This document shows, one piece after another, positions 11,641 to 30,400 of a stretch of 57,500 bases of DNA. Each line of letters begins with the position of its first letter. Positions within the stretch are counted from its first letter, which is position 1. The notes under the pieces are model-generated. The model was not told where the DNA came from, did no database searches, and was given only the letters and a program-made list of their open reading frames with translations. The position numbers and the translations under genes are program-made. Source of the DNA: Glandiceps talaboti (lineage: Eukaryota; Hemichordata; Enteropneusta; Spengelidae); the NCBI RefSeq assembly GCF_964340395.1, contig NC_135565.1, forward strand, positions 14,972,209-15,029,708. The letters are read 5' to 3'.

Positions 11641-11856
11641 CTAATGGGAAACTTCATATTTCGGAACGATGCTATGTACGATAATAGCTTTATTGACAGA
11701 AACGAAAGGAAGACATTTGAACGTGCATCATCATCCAGTGTTGTGTCTGAGTCAATGGCATGTTATAAGAATATAACTCACGTATGTCAAGCATGGGATA
11801 AACGGGGAAGTCCCGACTATTGTGACCAAGCCAGTTGTATGCAGCATGCAGCTTAG
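11641..11856 (+). CDS. Possible C-terminal exon of tetraspan gene 1
   Basis: An AG acceptor (tattatatag) at 11640 opens a phase-0 frame of 71 codons to TAG. Phase 0 is what the donor at 8332 (or 8311) of the first tetraspan gene needs. The product is hydrophilic: an Asn/Asp/Arg-rich start, a run of four serines and a Cys-rich end. That would suit a cytoplasmic tail, as in the next paralog. A donor-like GTATGT at 11779 gives an alternative end. No homology was recognised, and 3.3 kb of repeats separate it from exon 4, so the link is only a proposal. Confidence 0.3.
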   Translation, partial: LMGNFIFRNDAMYDNSFIDRNERKTFERASSSSVVSESMACYKNITHVCQAWDKRGSPDYCDQASCMQHAA

Positions 11857-14135
11857 GGAAGTGATCCGAGCCATTGTGACAGCAATTTGACCTTCGACCT
11901 TTTGACATATGAAAGGTTACCTTCCTGTTTCTTGGATGACGTCACGGTAATGACAGCTTTCAACCAACCCGGAACAAGGAAAGTCTTCCAAATACCCGAA
12001 AGGAAATACCATTTCGCAGTTCTACATAATCGCTGAGTCCGTCATTTGGGTATTGTACCTCCGTGTTCTGTGTTAGCTGTGTCATTCTCTGCGATTGAGC
12101 TGAGTGTTACACAAGGTCCTGCGCGCCCTACCGAAACCTTCAGCAACGTCTAGTTTTCTCGTCTACTAGTTCAATTAGACAGTTGTAAGCTGGGATATTT
12201 GCGGTATATAGCAATTAAGGGTAAGTAGATTTTACATGATTTATTTTTGCCAGCATTCACTCGTTTTGAAATTCATTTATATAAAAGGTGAAATATTTCC
12301 ACTAGGACCAAAAAAATGGAATTTCCTTTTTGAAAAAAAGTATTATCATAATGTTAAAACTTACCTATGATAGGGGATGTGATTATAAAACAATTATACA
12401 GTAGTGAAACAATTTAAATAATTTTGGTAATTATCTATGACCTTATTTGCATGCCTTTCAAGTTAGGATAGTTAAACTGTCAGTAGAAATTGCAAGATAA
12501 ACAGTGATAAAATTCGTTGAATCATATGATTGTATCCTATTATACATGCAGGGTCCCACAGCATATTCAAAGTATATCTCCATGACACAGACCTATAGCG
12601 GTACATTTCGTTGCTCCATGTATATAACTCAATGTTTGCCACCACTATGTACGCCATACGTTTAAAGGCCCCGTTCGAATTAGGATTGATATTTCGGTTT
12701 AATGTAAACAGCGAGAGAATGAGTCCAGATCAAGAGAATTAACTAAGTGTGTAAATATGTATTGATTATAGCTCCATTGATAGGATAATGGTAATGCTAG
12801 ACCCATGGATTGAATCCTTGGCCTTTTGAAAACCATGACAATAAAGACATAACGATCATTTGCCTTTCGGTGCATGCTACGGATACTTTTTTTTAAATAA
12901 AATATTCGTATACAAATCAGACTAAAAGGAATACACGTATTGGGAAAGTCCCATGGGCTTCAACATTAGCATTGGTGCCAACGTAAAAGCGGCAAGCAAG
13001 GCAAACATAGCCTATGGCGCAAATTGACCAACTCTTAGTCTTAGCTTCCATTGACAACAAGCACACTACGTGCGTTGCCGACAACTGCCTTTACTTTCAT
13101 TTCCCTTCTTAAGCTAGCCAATGTACTATTAATGAAAATTGAATCACACAAGATAGAATTAAGTACGGTCTTAAAATCCATACAGTTAAATTTTGGAATG
13201 ACATCACCTGACTGCTAATGGTGTTTTAGACTGACCATAATATCATAACTCTATACGTATTCCACATATATATCTATCAAAGAACGTGAGAATCGTTTCA
13301 GGGTCTCGGTCGCTATCAGTGGGTGTTGTGATCAATCGGACCTTGTTAACTAAACTGAAACTGTCGTTTAATAGATCCGAGTGTAGACATACTTGTTACA
13401 AGTAAGGCGAAACAAAATGATTCAGTATTTCCGATAACATGGCCTCAGAAGAGAGGGTGTATAGGTCGGGATTTTATTTTATTTTATTTGAATTGTTTTT
13501 ATTTTTTGAAAAATATCGCTTCACCCCAAAACAAACAAACGTCAGTCAGAATACTCCCTTTTGTGACAGTTTGATTAAATATGTACAGACATACTCTAGG
13601 GAAAGAAAACAAACGCACATGAAGGTCAAGAAGATACAGAATTTCTTATCTTTTTTTTCTAAATGATTAAAAAAAATGCTGAGGGTCAGAGACTTAAAGT
13701 GGAGTCGGTCAGGTTATCGGTAACACGCACTTTTTTATTTGACCTAATTTACCCAGCTCATCACGTTGAGTTCATTTTTTTATAAAAATTTTCTAAACCA
13801 AAATTTCATGAGTCAATGACTCATGACTAGCCAACCCTGCTAGATAATAACGATAATACAATTTATATATAACGCTTTCAGATTCTGTGATAAAATCGCG
13901 TTACAATTATTACATATGATAGTAATCACCATGGTATCGTCTTTCCTCTTTCCGTCTTAATACAGACTAATTTCGGAAATTCCACTGATTCAGTTAACAA
14001 AAGTGGTTTTAGTTTCGTTCTGACTTCAGTTAGTCGCATGGCTATGAGATATAGGGATTGAATACAGTGTTATCTATCTCTGAGTGAATACTTCAGTTCC
14101 TCCTCCAATTCTTGGCTCTGGTCTTTTGTTTACAG
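11857..14135. other. Upstream region of tetraspan gene 2
   Basis: About 11940-12220 is less AT-rich than its surroundings and ends in a donor-like ttaagg|GTAAGTAG, so it may be a non-coding first exon of the next gene (a guess). The 12230-13420 stretch shows nothing nameable. A MITE-like copy lies at 13425-13726. Confidence 0.35.
13425..13726 (+). mobile_element. MITE-like element with TIR GTGTTTCCGATAAC, copy 2
   Basis: About 302 bp, GTATTTCCGATAAC to GTTATCGGTAACAC, colinear with 11219-11530. The 75-residue open frame inside is repeat sequence. Confidence 0.75.
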
Positions 14136-14144
14136 CCTGCTAAC

Positions 14145-17846
<3,702 letters not shown>

Positions 17847-18819
17847 AAAAAGATCTATGTCATTTATAAGCATACTTTAAGTTGTTATGCTATGTACTTT
17901 ATTTGTCTTCCTTTTGCATGTAGCGTTAACGTTCTCGGCTTTATATACGTCACAATGTGATGACATATTAACCTGGACATTGACTTTTGGTTGACCCCCG
18001 TGTTTACTTTGTATGTAAACGAGAGTATTTACTTTGTATGTAAATTGGTTAGTAATGAATTATCATACTACAGTCCAGGATGCCTGGCTGTTTATTTTGT
18101 ATGTAAGTCAGTCAGTCAGTCAGTCAGTCAGTCATTTAGCAGTCAGCTAGCATAATAGAGAGGTGACAGATTCCTGTTTTGGTGATAATCAAGTCTGTTT
18201 TATTTACATAAATTATAAAGGGTACAAGGCGGCCAGTTATCGTCACTGCACTGCATTATTGTCTGTGATGGGACTGTGATTATAGTAAGTTGTTGGAATC
18301 GATCATGTGTGAAGAAATTCTGAACCCTGTCCTTAATTGCCAGCTCGACATCTTACTTGGATTTTGAACCGTGAGTCAAACAGAACATTTCGCCTGTGTG
18401 AGTAATCGTCAACATCATTTCTGTGTCGTGTGGCAAAGACAAAGATACTTTTACGTTGAACTTTTGGAGTAGATAGATATATAGTAGACACAACCAGCCA
18501 TCAGTAATTTAAAGTGTATACTCTAGTTTCTAAGATTTTATCATATATTCAGAACAAGCAGTTTTGCTTACAAAGGCACAAAGTTACACCTGTGACCAAT
18601 TCTTTCGTTTTTCTCCACTGTTTGTGGTCCTAACCTCATCTAGACCTGTTCTTCAAATAATTCTGCTTTAAAATTTAGAATTCATTTACAATGTAGTTAA
18701 AAAGTGTTCAGGTGCTTTTATGAAATGTTTACTTTTAGTTTCAGTTGTTATTTTTCGAAAACCTATAATGTGTAATACTTCAAATGACTTAAGTCATACA
18801 ATATTTTGTAATGCTCTTA
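17847..18819 (+). other. Probable 3' untranslated region of tetraspan gene 2
   Basis: No open frame of note between the TGA at 17846 and an AATAAA at 18833. It contains a short (CAGT)n tract at about 18105-18133. Confidence 0.4.
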
Positions 18820-18881
18820 CTAGTTTTGAGCAAATAAAGGCACTGTAACTATATACATTGCCTTTATTTGCTCAAAACTAG
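18820..18881. terminator. Perfect 23-bp palindrome with AATAAA on both strands
   Basis: CTAGTTTTGAGCAAATAAAG continuing to GCA at 18820-18842 is inverted exactly at 18859-18881 with a 16-base spacer. Each strand carries AATAAA inside the arm, so transcripts from either side would present a polyadenylation signal in a potential hairpin. It probably marks the end of tetraspan gene 2. Confidence 0.5.
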
Positions 18882-20421
18882 GCAAAATGCACCTCGGAAA
18901 CAAATTTCCCAGGAAAAATAATTTCTACAATCATCTCAAACATATGCCATGTGAAATTCTGATAATTTTGAAATAATAAAAACAATTTTGAAGTTCAGTG
19001 TCTTGTTTTCAGGAACACGTCAATCGGTCAATGCCCTATAGAGTTATTCAGTGGCCATATTGGATTCTTAAATAACTAAATTTTGAAATTTAGAAGGTGA
19101 ACCCAGAGAAAAAAAATTGGAGTTTTAATTTTAATACTTTTCAAGTTCAACGCCAGTAGAGGATTACTCATCCCCAACATTGTGTTAACATTTTGACAGT
19201 TAAAGGATATAAGAATGATTGTTATTATGGTGATACCTGTCAATTGTCTGTACTTGATACAATACCAGACATGTGCTGGAAAACTTTGCGTTTACTATTG
19301 ATGTAACATTATATAGCTGGGCTTATAAATCAGCATTGGAAGGCTGACGTTATGGTGTTTTAAACATCTTACAACATAACGATAGTTGTGTGGCTGCAAC
19401 CAAATCTGGTAGCACAGTGCAGGATATTGGGCATTTTAGCATAGTCGTGGTTTGGTAGCCTTATAAGGCTGAACAACTCGACGTATCTTACACTGCAGTG
19501 GCTTAAAAGCCTGAAAGGTCTGAACGACACAATAGACTAGTGCTATATATAGTGTTCACCCCAAAGTGACCTGTATAGAATACATGTATAATGGCCCAGA
19601 GCAACCAGCAGACGTTTGCCTATATATGTTTTCAGGTAAGTGGCGTCAATTTACTTCCCGCAAGTAAAATTTTGTGATTATCGATATATGGGCAACAAAA
19701 TAATAACTTTGTAGGACTACACCATTTACTGCTTAATGCCACATAATACATCTTACTCAGGTTGCTCGGATTTTGTCAGGGGTTCATCAAAAGTGCTCAA
19801 AGCCAAGTAGTGTATAACCCTTGGCCTGCAATCTCAAGACAGACAGCTATTAAAAGAAACTTGCAGTGGGAATCGGAAGGACGTTACAACTTTTATCTTA
19901 ATCGGCCGTTACTCAATATATTACAACCATCCGGAGAACCTTTCGGAACGATCAGATTGGTCATGATGGCAAATTTTGCAACTGATAGAAATAACAGATT
20001 GAAAGGTGTCTTACTTTAAGTATGTAACCAATGTTAATATCCAAAAGTTACCTTTCTGATTAGATCAGGCAATGTTTAAGATGGGACTTTTAAATTCAGG
20101 GTTTATTGGCTCGTGATACCAATATATGCCACTTTATGCCATTTTATGAAGTGTTTAACGGGTTTAATACGTTGACAAAATCGACAAACACCGTCCTTTT
20201 CATCACCAATGTAAATCTCTGTACACAATAGAAGACACCTTAGTGACCTTGTTCAGTGTGTTTCTACATTGTGTATGTCCTTTGACATTTCCATTCATCA
20301 CGTTATACCACCATAGTCTTGTTTCACGACTGGGAGTTTTCTCTGTCGTGAAAGCGTGTATATCTGCATCGCTAATAATGTTTGGCGTTTTAAATTATTT
20401 AGTGGCATTATAAACGTACTA

Positions 20422-20452
<31 letters not shown>

Positions 20453-20930
20453 CCGTCCGTCCGTCCGTCCGTCCATCCATCAATCCGATAGTGTCCCCGG
20501 CCCCTGGGTGTGTGTGTTCGATATGGTATGCTTTTAATGAGCGTCTTTCACATTTCATAGCCTTTTTCAGCCTACCTTTCCAACTTTATATACATGTGGT
20601 TTGTTTCAGGGGTTTGGGCGTGTCGGGGAAATTTACATCCTAGAAATATCACAAATTGAAATCAAACCAAACATCAATCATCGTTTGTGTGTTAGGCATC
20701 TTAGACTGATGTACAAAGTTAGATGTTGAATGAGTTTGTGATCACAAAGACAGGGAAGATGGGTTGATGAACTAATAATATATACATGACTGTATAATCT
20801 TGGATTATCACAAATTCATCATAAAACATCAAGAATGTAAAAGTTCAATGACACATTCCATGTTTAACACCATTTCCTTCCATACAACAGTCAATATAGT
20901 CACCACAAGGGAACTCATGTAAATGGTATA
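18882..20930. other. Intergenic sequence between tetraspan genes 2 and 3
   Basis: Mostly unassigned. At 19590-19634 an ATG starts 15 codons before a donor-like CAG|GTAAGT, and an acceptor-like cttactcag lies at 19760. The joined frame stops soon after, so no gene is claimed. A (GT)n/(TCCG)n tract lies at 20421-20478. Confidence 0.4.
20421..20478. repeat. (GT)n/(CCGT)n microsatellite
   Basis: Short GT run followed by TCCG units. Confidence 0.9.
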
Positions 20931-23475
20931 ATGAGAAGGTCCCAGAATGGTTTAAGAATGAGAAGAAAACAGGCTTTTGCTTTTCAAGCTAAAGTTTTAG
21001 GTTCTATTTTAGCTGTTACTGGACTCGGAACAATAGTCCTGGGTATGCTGTCAATCTCCATGTGTCGTGACGTCACCAATTCGTCACGGTCAAGGTTTAT
21101 ACTTATGAATGGCCAAGGTATTCTAGTACGTACAATTACGTCATTATATTTTACTGACAATAATCAATCTGATATTCTTTTATATGTCACCTGCATTCTG
21201 ATTGGTCGAGAGCCCCGCAGATATGTATATGTTATTTGCCAAATACCGTTCCATATCTTGCTGCAAGAGCTCATTTTTGAGTTATACTGGAAAAATGAAC
21301 TCGAGTAGCAAGATGTGGAACAATAATTGCCAAATAACATACTTATACGTCACCTGCGACTACGAATACATTTTTGAATGTCTGAAAATGCTGTGTCAGT
21401 TCAAAATAAAATCAGTTCCGTTTTATACTGTTGAGTGCCAACGTCGTACAACGTCATCAGCTAATGATGTCATAGTAATGTTCTCAAGTTGGGAGAACAC
21501 CAATTTCTAAATCCGCCGCCCCTACATGCTAGTGACGGCGAACGCACTGTCATCAGGCGATCGTAAACATTAATGATGTTACCACTGAAGCTACCCTGAA
21601 CGATTAATAACATTTATTGAACTCTGAAAATACACTGCATGCATTGTAAACTGTTTGTTTTACAGCCTCTCATCTGTACTTCTCAAACTGTTTGGTTTCA
21701 CCATCGATATGGAAAGTAGATGTTGGCGAAAACGGGAAAATGAAATAAAAACGTGTGACGCGCATGATTTTAGATGACGTGAGCGAGGATGAGAAACAAA
21801 TCTTTTTATTTTTTGGCCTTACTGACAATAACCAAGGTATACTTGTGCTTACAATAACGTTATTTACTTCTTTCTATAGTGTCTGCTGGTTGGCGCCTAC
21901 TACTATGTATATAGGAACCGTACTAGGAAGAGTGTAAGTAAACCAGTGTGCACATACAATACTTTACTTTATGAATCGGTCACAGTAAAAGGATAACATT
22001 TCTGCCAAAAGTCCAGTTTTACGTTGAGACAAATTAATGAATTTGATCACCTGATTGTAGTATACATGAAAATGAGATAATACTTTAAAATTTCTTTGAA
22101 TTTAGTTGTGTGTGCGAACAAAAAATATGGAATTTATAGTCCAGTAGTCACAACAATGCCCATTTATGTACGTCATTGCTATGCGGTGTTCTAAATATGT
22201 GTCAAAAAGTTCAGAATCGCCATATTTTCTCTACACTTTTTCTAACATCCAGTTTTCACATTTATAATTATGTTATTCTATCATATTGTTCGTCATCAAC
22301 GGGAAAATACTCGTGAAATCAGTATTATTGTGTCACTCATATTTTTTCGAACAAGGGAAAATGTTGGAGAAGAATTGTGACCAGCCATGTTGTGTGTTGA
22401 GTGACATACATCAATATTGTAATGTTAGTTTTCTTTTGAATTTCAGATGATAACCCTGATAATAACATTAACGATAATCGTTTTAGGATCATTTACAATA
22501 TTCATACATCTCATGGTTCTTTATTTACAGGTTTGTAGACGTTACTATTTCAATCCACCCCTCAACTTCTTCCACCTCTGAGTCACCTCTAGCTCACCTC
22601 ACCTCACCTCATTTCATTTCACTAACCATACAAATATGAACGAATCCAGACATTAATGTGGCCATATGAATGAGGATGTGGTATTTATTTTTGATTTATG
22701 AATTTGAAAACAGTTTCGTTACGGCTACCTAATTCAAATCAATGTGAAACAACATATACCAAATTTCAGTTTGTAACTCAATAAATTCAAAAGATTATTA
22801 AATGCGTAAAATATTTGTTATTGTAAGTACAATAACAAACTCTGCACATATTTTAGGTTTTTGCAATGTACTGAGTTTAATTTTTTAGGTATATTTTGTA
22901 AGTATAAGACATTAACTAAGTTCTTAGACACCTGTGCAGTCTAGAATGGCAAAGAGAAATTGTCAAAATGCATGAAAATAAAGATATTATAAACTGTAAG
23001 ATGGGCTTCCTATAGCTAAATGCTGAAATGCACTAATAATCACCACTAACACATTCTGATCTCTTTCGGATATTTATTTTTCTACACTTATTTGTTGATA
23101 AAAATGCAACATTTCAAAAACTTTGGATAAGATTTATTGCTTTGCAGTAGTTTCAATTGTAAAGTGTAAGTTTTCAAAGGCATAACCAACACTTGAAGAT
23201 TATGATGTAGAATTTATACCACATTTCCTAACAATTTTTTTTGAAAAACAAATGTTACTCGTAGTTTGTAGTGAATATGAAATAGTTTAATTAATAAACA
23301 AAAAAAAATAATGTGATATAATATTGTCTTTATGTCAAATAAAAAACTCGTGTCAAAATTCATTTTATCTTCTCAGATACCGTGTCATATGCTAGATGAA
23401 TTGTCACTCGCGTTCGTTGCCACAGAATCTATAACAGCGTTGGTGGCGCTGCTGCTTTTCATTACGACTTGTTGA
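20931..23475 (+). CDS. Four-span membrane protein 3, 143 residues
   Basis: Exons 20931-21125, 21880-21933, 22447-22530 and 23377-23475 (65, 18, 28 and 32 codons plus TGA), all phase 0 with GT-AG borders. Hydrophobic segments: VLGSILAVTGLGTIVLGMLS, GQGIL|CLLVGAYYYV (split by intron 1), TLIITLTIIVLGSFTIFIHLMVLY, and LAFVATESITALVALLLFI. There is a short basic N-terminus, a basic loop (RNRTRKS) after segment 2 and almost no C-terminal tail. Exon 3 has the same length as in the next gene (84 bp), and the last exons align (x-PCHxxDE...AFVAxE), so genes 3 and 4 are close paralogs. The function is unknown; the layout is that of small MS4A-like tetraspan proteins. The ATG at 20931 is the first Met in frame. 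Confidence 0.7.
21229..21340. repeat. Foldback element with 50-bp arms
   Basis: ATGTTATTTGCC...CTCATTTTT is inverted with few mismatches as AAAAATGAACTC...CAAATAACAT around a short centre. It is flanked by a 12-13 base direct repeat (tat-gtcacctgc at about 21183-21194; tac-gtcacctgc at about 21343-21355), consistent with target-site duplication. It lies in intron 1 of tetraspan gene 3. Confidence 0.6.
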
Positions 23476-24822
23476 AACACTGAACTAAGTTATAATTTTT
23501 CAAGTAGTATAGATGAATTGGAAACCAGTCTTGTATATATTTTTATGACGTGCTAGCCTGTCTATATCGCAGTCTGTGGTTTTGCATTATTGTGTCAGTA
23601 TAACGCTTGGAATACTATCCGCATTCGTGCAGTAAGCGGGAATTGGGAACTTACAATCCAGACTGAGCATGCGCATGCTCAGACTCAAAGGACTATGGGA
23701 TTATCTGTGGTTATTGTAATATCTAATCTGTAGCTACTGAAAAAAATTACCTCCCACGTACAATTGTCAGGGTAAATATGAATTGATTATTTGTGGCTAC
23801 AAACAATGTATCAACATTACTAATTGATTAGTATTTATTATCACATTTCCCATGATGGGTTTGCAAGTTCCCTATTGCTTCAGTGATGCAGTGATGCATA
23901 AGTCAGAAGACTATTATTATTCAAATGAGTTATGTAAATGAATGCGTGAAGCTGTAATGAACAGAGGAGTTAACATTAAATAACGTTTGATAATTTACTT
24001 GTAACTTAAATATTATTATGTAAATTTAGTATACATGTGTGCTGGTAACGATGTATGGGGTCTAACTGAATCGGTCTTTTCAAACCACAACAAGTTGATG
24101 CGGATAGTATGACAAGGGGTGTAGTGAGATAGCAAAACAAAATCACAGACCACTCTGTAACAAAGGCTAGTGAAAGGCAGAATATTACTATAAACTTTAT
24201 TTATTGTTCTTAGAGGTAAATGAGAACTATAGACAGATTCTGATACAAACTTCTTAAATTTTGATACATTCTTTCAATTGTATTAAATATAAATATTGAA
24301 GATTTGCTTTGACTATGGAAAGAGTATGTGCCTGGGAATGTAATTTGTTATAAAACACGTATTGCATTGTCTTATTTGGGCACTAGTATATACGTAGACG
24401 TCATCGTGCTGTTATGTAGCAACTATTTCCCTCAGCTTTCAGCCTCGTGGTGATAGACGTCTACTTGGGCCCTCATAGCCAGGCAATGAGTGTATACTCC
24501 ATAACAAATACTACTAGCTATTAAGAAGTATTGACTGAAATTATTCCCACACCAATATCTTATTTTACTACGGAAATCAAGCTATTGGCAAACTAAGATA
24601 GCCACAAACTGAAAATATTGATGATGCATGTGGTTGATTACACAAGTAAATGATAGCAGTGTCTAGGATATAATTACCCTGTAAGATACTGTAAACATTT
24701 CATGAGGTTTTAAAAACAAAACAAGAAATGGTTTCCGAAAAAACAAACATATTTCTTATTATTATTACTGACTGGGTTGAATTTGTTGCCTCTTGAGAGA
24801 AAACTTGCTACAGAGACGACAC
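23476..24822. other. Intergenic region downstream of tetraspan gene 3
   Basis: Holds a MITE-like copy at 23641-23876 and a short dispersed repeat at about 24405-24490 that recurs at 46135-46275. Nothing else recognised. Confidence 0.5.
23641..23876 (-). mobile_element. MITE-like element, copy 2 (inverted relative to 5837-6084)
   Basis: AATTGGGAACTTACAATCCA to GGTTTGCAAGTTCCCTATT, the reverse complement of the element in tetraspan gene 1. Confidence 0.75.
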
Positions 24823-25580
24823 CTAAGGGAGCCTTCAGTAATTGCAAGTGGAGGACCATGGATGTAGTCACCTTTTACGAATCGGTTCTCAGGGGAGGGC
24901 CTCATTTAGAAAATGGGGTTAGGGGAAGGTCATGTTCTACTTTAACTCATTGCATTGTCTAACTTTGCATACTTTTGTGATTTTAACTTCCCATTGCTGC
25001 CACCCAGTTCTACATCCCACTGCTGTCACGTCGGTTAGGGTTCCGTACCGTAATATCAGACCATATCAATCAAAATAATGCTGACAATCAAGTAGTGAAG
25101 AGAGGAGAGGGTATCGCAGGAGTAAAACAGGAACAATTGGGTAAGATAATAGGAATAGTGTTGTGGAGATATTGACCTCGGTCCTAACCGTTGGAAGTGT
25201 ACCCATATAGTCTTTCAAAGTTCTGGCCTTTAGCTGAGCCAATAAGATCCAAATTTGACACAAGTATTGAGTAATGCAGTTCCTTCAGACAAATTCACTG
25301 TAGTGGTAGTAGTGAGACATAATCAATTACTTTAAAACTTTCAACATGGTGGCAGTGGTGGGTCCTTACTATTGATTCTTAGACTTGTGTCCTTTTCCAT
25401 GTCTGACAGCAGTTAAACCATGTTTTTGAAATATATGAACAGGAGGGGTCATGTTTTAGAGAAAGGAACTTGAGGGAGGACCTATCAGCACTTAATGGAA
25501 TCAGGGAGAGTCACATTTTATGCAACAACCCATGGCCTGAGTCCCCCCCCCCCACCTTTGTAATTTCTAAAGTGTATTTT
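24823..25580 (-). mobile_element. Non-autonomous inverted-repeat element, copy 3
   Basis: Both ends resemble the ends of 569-1344. The interior matches it in reverse complement, for example the 25090-25190 block with gaggagagggtatcgcagg and attgacctcggtcc. More diverged than copies 1 and 2. Confidence 0.55.
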
Positions 25581-27432
<1,852 letters not shown>

Positions 27433-30400
27433 ATGGCGAGTCGACGAAAGATTGATGGCGAGCCGAGGTTTTTTGCTATTGCCATAACAACGCTTGGTGT
27501 TGGAACAACTATTACTGGTATAGTGTCAGCACCAGTGTGTGGAACTGGCAACTCATCAAGATTCCTTCTTTTGGGAATGAATGGTGTTCTTGTAAGTAGT
27601 TTTTGTCGATTTTTTGAGTGTAATTTTAGACAAAACAAATAAAGGGCGAATTTTTAATATTACGGTCAACAACAACAAAAAAACATGCGAATTTTGACCG
27701 ATTCTTTTGGCCAAAAAACCTTCGCTGTGTTGAGTTTGACTAGACGAAAATAGTCAATATCAACCCAGCGAAGGTTCTATAGCTCGTTGTAGGTTAGTGT
27801 TCACTGGCCCAGTTTGAGACAATCACACATACGCAGAAACCAATAACAAACTCTACATTAACAAGTCACACTTTCTTGCTACATTTCTCCGAATGAAATA
27901 ATGCAGATACGCGGGTGCCAGTGTTTTGATGTATAAAGTCATTTGATGTCTGCGAGGTGGCGTTACTTCATTTCATTTAGTCACAATTTTGAAGAAATTG
28001 TATTTAATCAGTCTTGCTATCAGTATGTGCAGTTTGTTATTGGTGTCTGTATTATTGTACCAAACGGGGGTAGTTAACATTAAATTGCTAAGCTCTTTGT
28101 ACAAGCATACTTTTTTTTGAAAGTAATCATTTCGGTGATTTTGTCACTCTGTTCTCTTTCAGTGTGCATTAATTGGTAATTTTTTCTACTCATCTATTTT
28201 ACGCCGACGAGACGAAAAAACGGTAGGTGAACATGTCACTGTAAACTTTGACTAAACAAGCTAGATGGAGTTACAATAGAGGAATTTATATCTGATTGTA
28301 AATAACTATGTTTGAAGTTGTTTCATGTGTTTCAATGATAATAATTATAACTAGAAAAAGTTACTATCTTTAGTAAATTTTATATACAACTGTTATCAAC
28401 TTACATGTCATTCTTGTGTGAAAAAATAGCACCTAGGTGACTTACTCAACCTTTTAAATATTGTATTGATAGTCATTTGGGGTAATTTCCTAACGTTTTA
28501 TGGGAAACCCTCTGATGATAACTACTTAAATACCCTAACCACTGTGTCTTGACAACTTGAGTGTCAAGGCAAAGGGTTTAGGTTATGTTGTCATAACCCC
28601 TGTCTATTGCCAGACGATCGGCTTTTAAAAGAGCTGTTCAAATTACCGTCTGTTCAAATTCTCCGTCACCAAAGCAGTACACTTCATAGGTTTGTCATAC
28701 CAAACCGTACATAATACAGTCTGCGTACTATAATGAATACCGGAACTTACAACACACTGGCCTGCACTACTCGATGGTTCATCACGCTATCTCTATAAAC
28801 TACAAAGCACATGAAAACTTTCATTTCCGCTTAAACTGACTACAATGTTGCAAAATGTCCGGAGATGACGTAGTTCTTCCGGATTGGTCCAGAAATAACA
28901 ACATTGACCCAGTTCTCTGTACAAACGGTACTAGCTGTCCTACATATCACGTTTTGGATGTAAACTGTAATAAATAGTAATTACTATGGCATTTAAACTA
29001 CTAAACAAATAGTACGAGGTGGAGGCTCGTCTCGCTCGTCACAATGTGCTATCATCACCAGATGTTTTCCCATACACATACACCCTTACAAGAAATCTCC
29101 AAAGTTGTCGAATACATGTCAAATGTAGCAACACTTCTAATTAAGCATATTTCAAAGTTGAGTAATTTACTGAATTGCTATTCTATCACCCAGAAATATA
29201 TATAATTACTAGAAAAGTATAAATAAACCTGACTGACCTTTTCCTTTGAGGAAAAATGTCATTCTTAGCTTTCAGTTACTGATGACATTAAATGTAAAGT
29301 GTGTATGAGTTAAACGGATTCACTTATATTAATCTAGGTTCTTTAAGTCATGGATTATAAACAAGTACATTAAAGTTTTGAAAATAACTGGAAAAACAGA
29401 ACAACGACTATGTAACACTTATTTATCTTTTACAGTTCTGTCGATTCCTGACCATGTCATTGTTCATGTGTGTGACTACCATTGTAATGCTTATCCTAAT
29501 TTGCATACAATTTGTACAGGTAGGTATACGTCATTTGATAATCCTCACTAGGTTAAAGGGGCATAAGGCCAAATAAAAAAATATTATGTGGTTCCGATTA
29601 CGCTCAATATTAGATTAGGTGGGGTAGGTAGACTTTTAATTTATTTTATTACATATTTTTTTTACTGTGTGAGTGTCTAGTTCAAGTTTTCTATTGTTTT
29701 CAAAATGGTCTGTGTGTTGTTTATTTCTTCTTATCAGATGTACAGCCATTACAGATTGGAAAAACACTTTTATTTTGTCTTTTGTCTTTTTAAGCTGTCA
29801 GTTTCCGTATCCACTATTTCTCGTCAGCCTTCACAATTTTCGCGATTTTATTTTTTTTTCTAGAACATGTAAAAAAAATATTGAAGGGCCGCAGTGAAAA
29901 ACTATGTGGGGTTGGGTAACCGGAACCAAACATTTTTTTTTCTAGGCCTAAGCTGAGTTTACATGTGTTTGGGCAAAGTTTTTGTTACCAGTTTACAAGG
30001 TACTCGCAGTATTGTACTTACTGAAGCATATACTTTACCATCACTTGAAATTGACTGAACTCAAACCTGGTATTAGGATATAACTCAAAAACGATTCGGT
30101 GACGTAATTTATCATGATACGTATCGTTTATTAGAAAATATGTTGAGGAAATTCCTACAATGCAATTAACTATTCTAAAATGCCAATCATAGAAGACATA
30201 CGTCGACTTTAACATTATACAGGAGACTTATAAACTCAGCTTGTGCCACTTTGAATGGCTATGTTGATGATCAATGGGTATTTATTTTCCACTTTTAGTT
30301 AATAAAGTAATTCTACCGTGTTTTCCTACCATGTTGAAGCTGCACTAGCTGCAATTGTAATTTTTTGTGTGAAACTATTTTGTAAGATACAATGACTTAT

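Noticed and set aside
19590-20019. Possible small two-exon gene (ATG at 19590, donor at 19635, acceptor near 19760)
   Set aside because: The phase-0 join stops after 18 codons, and the long 85-codon frame starts without an ATG and matches nothing I recognise.
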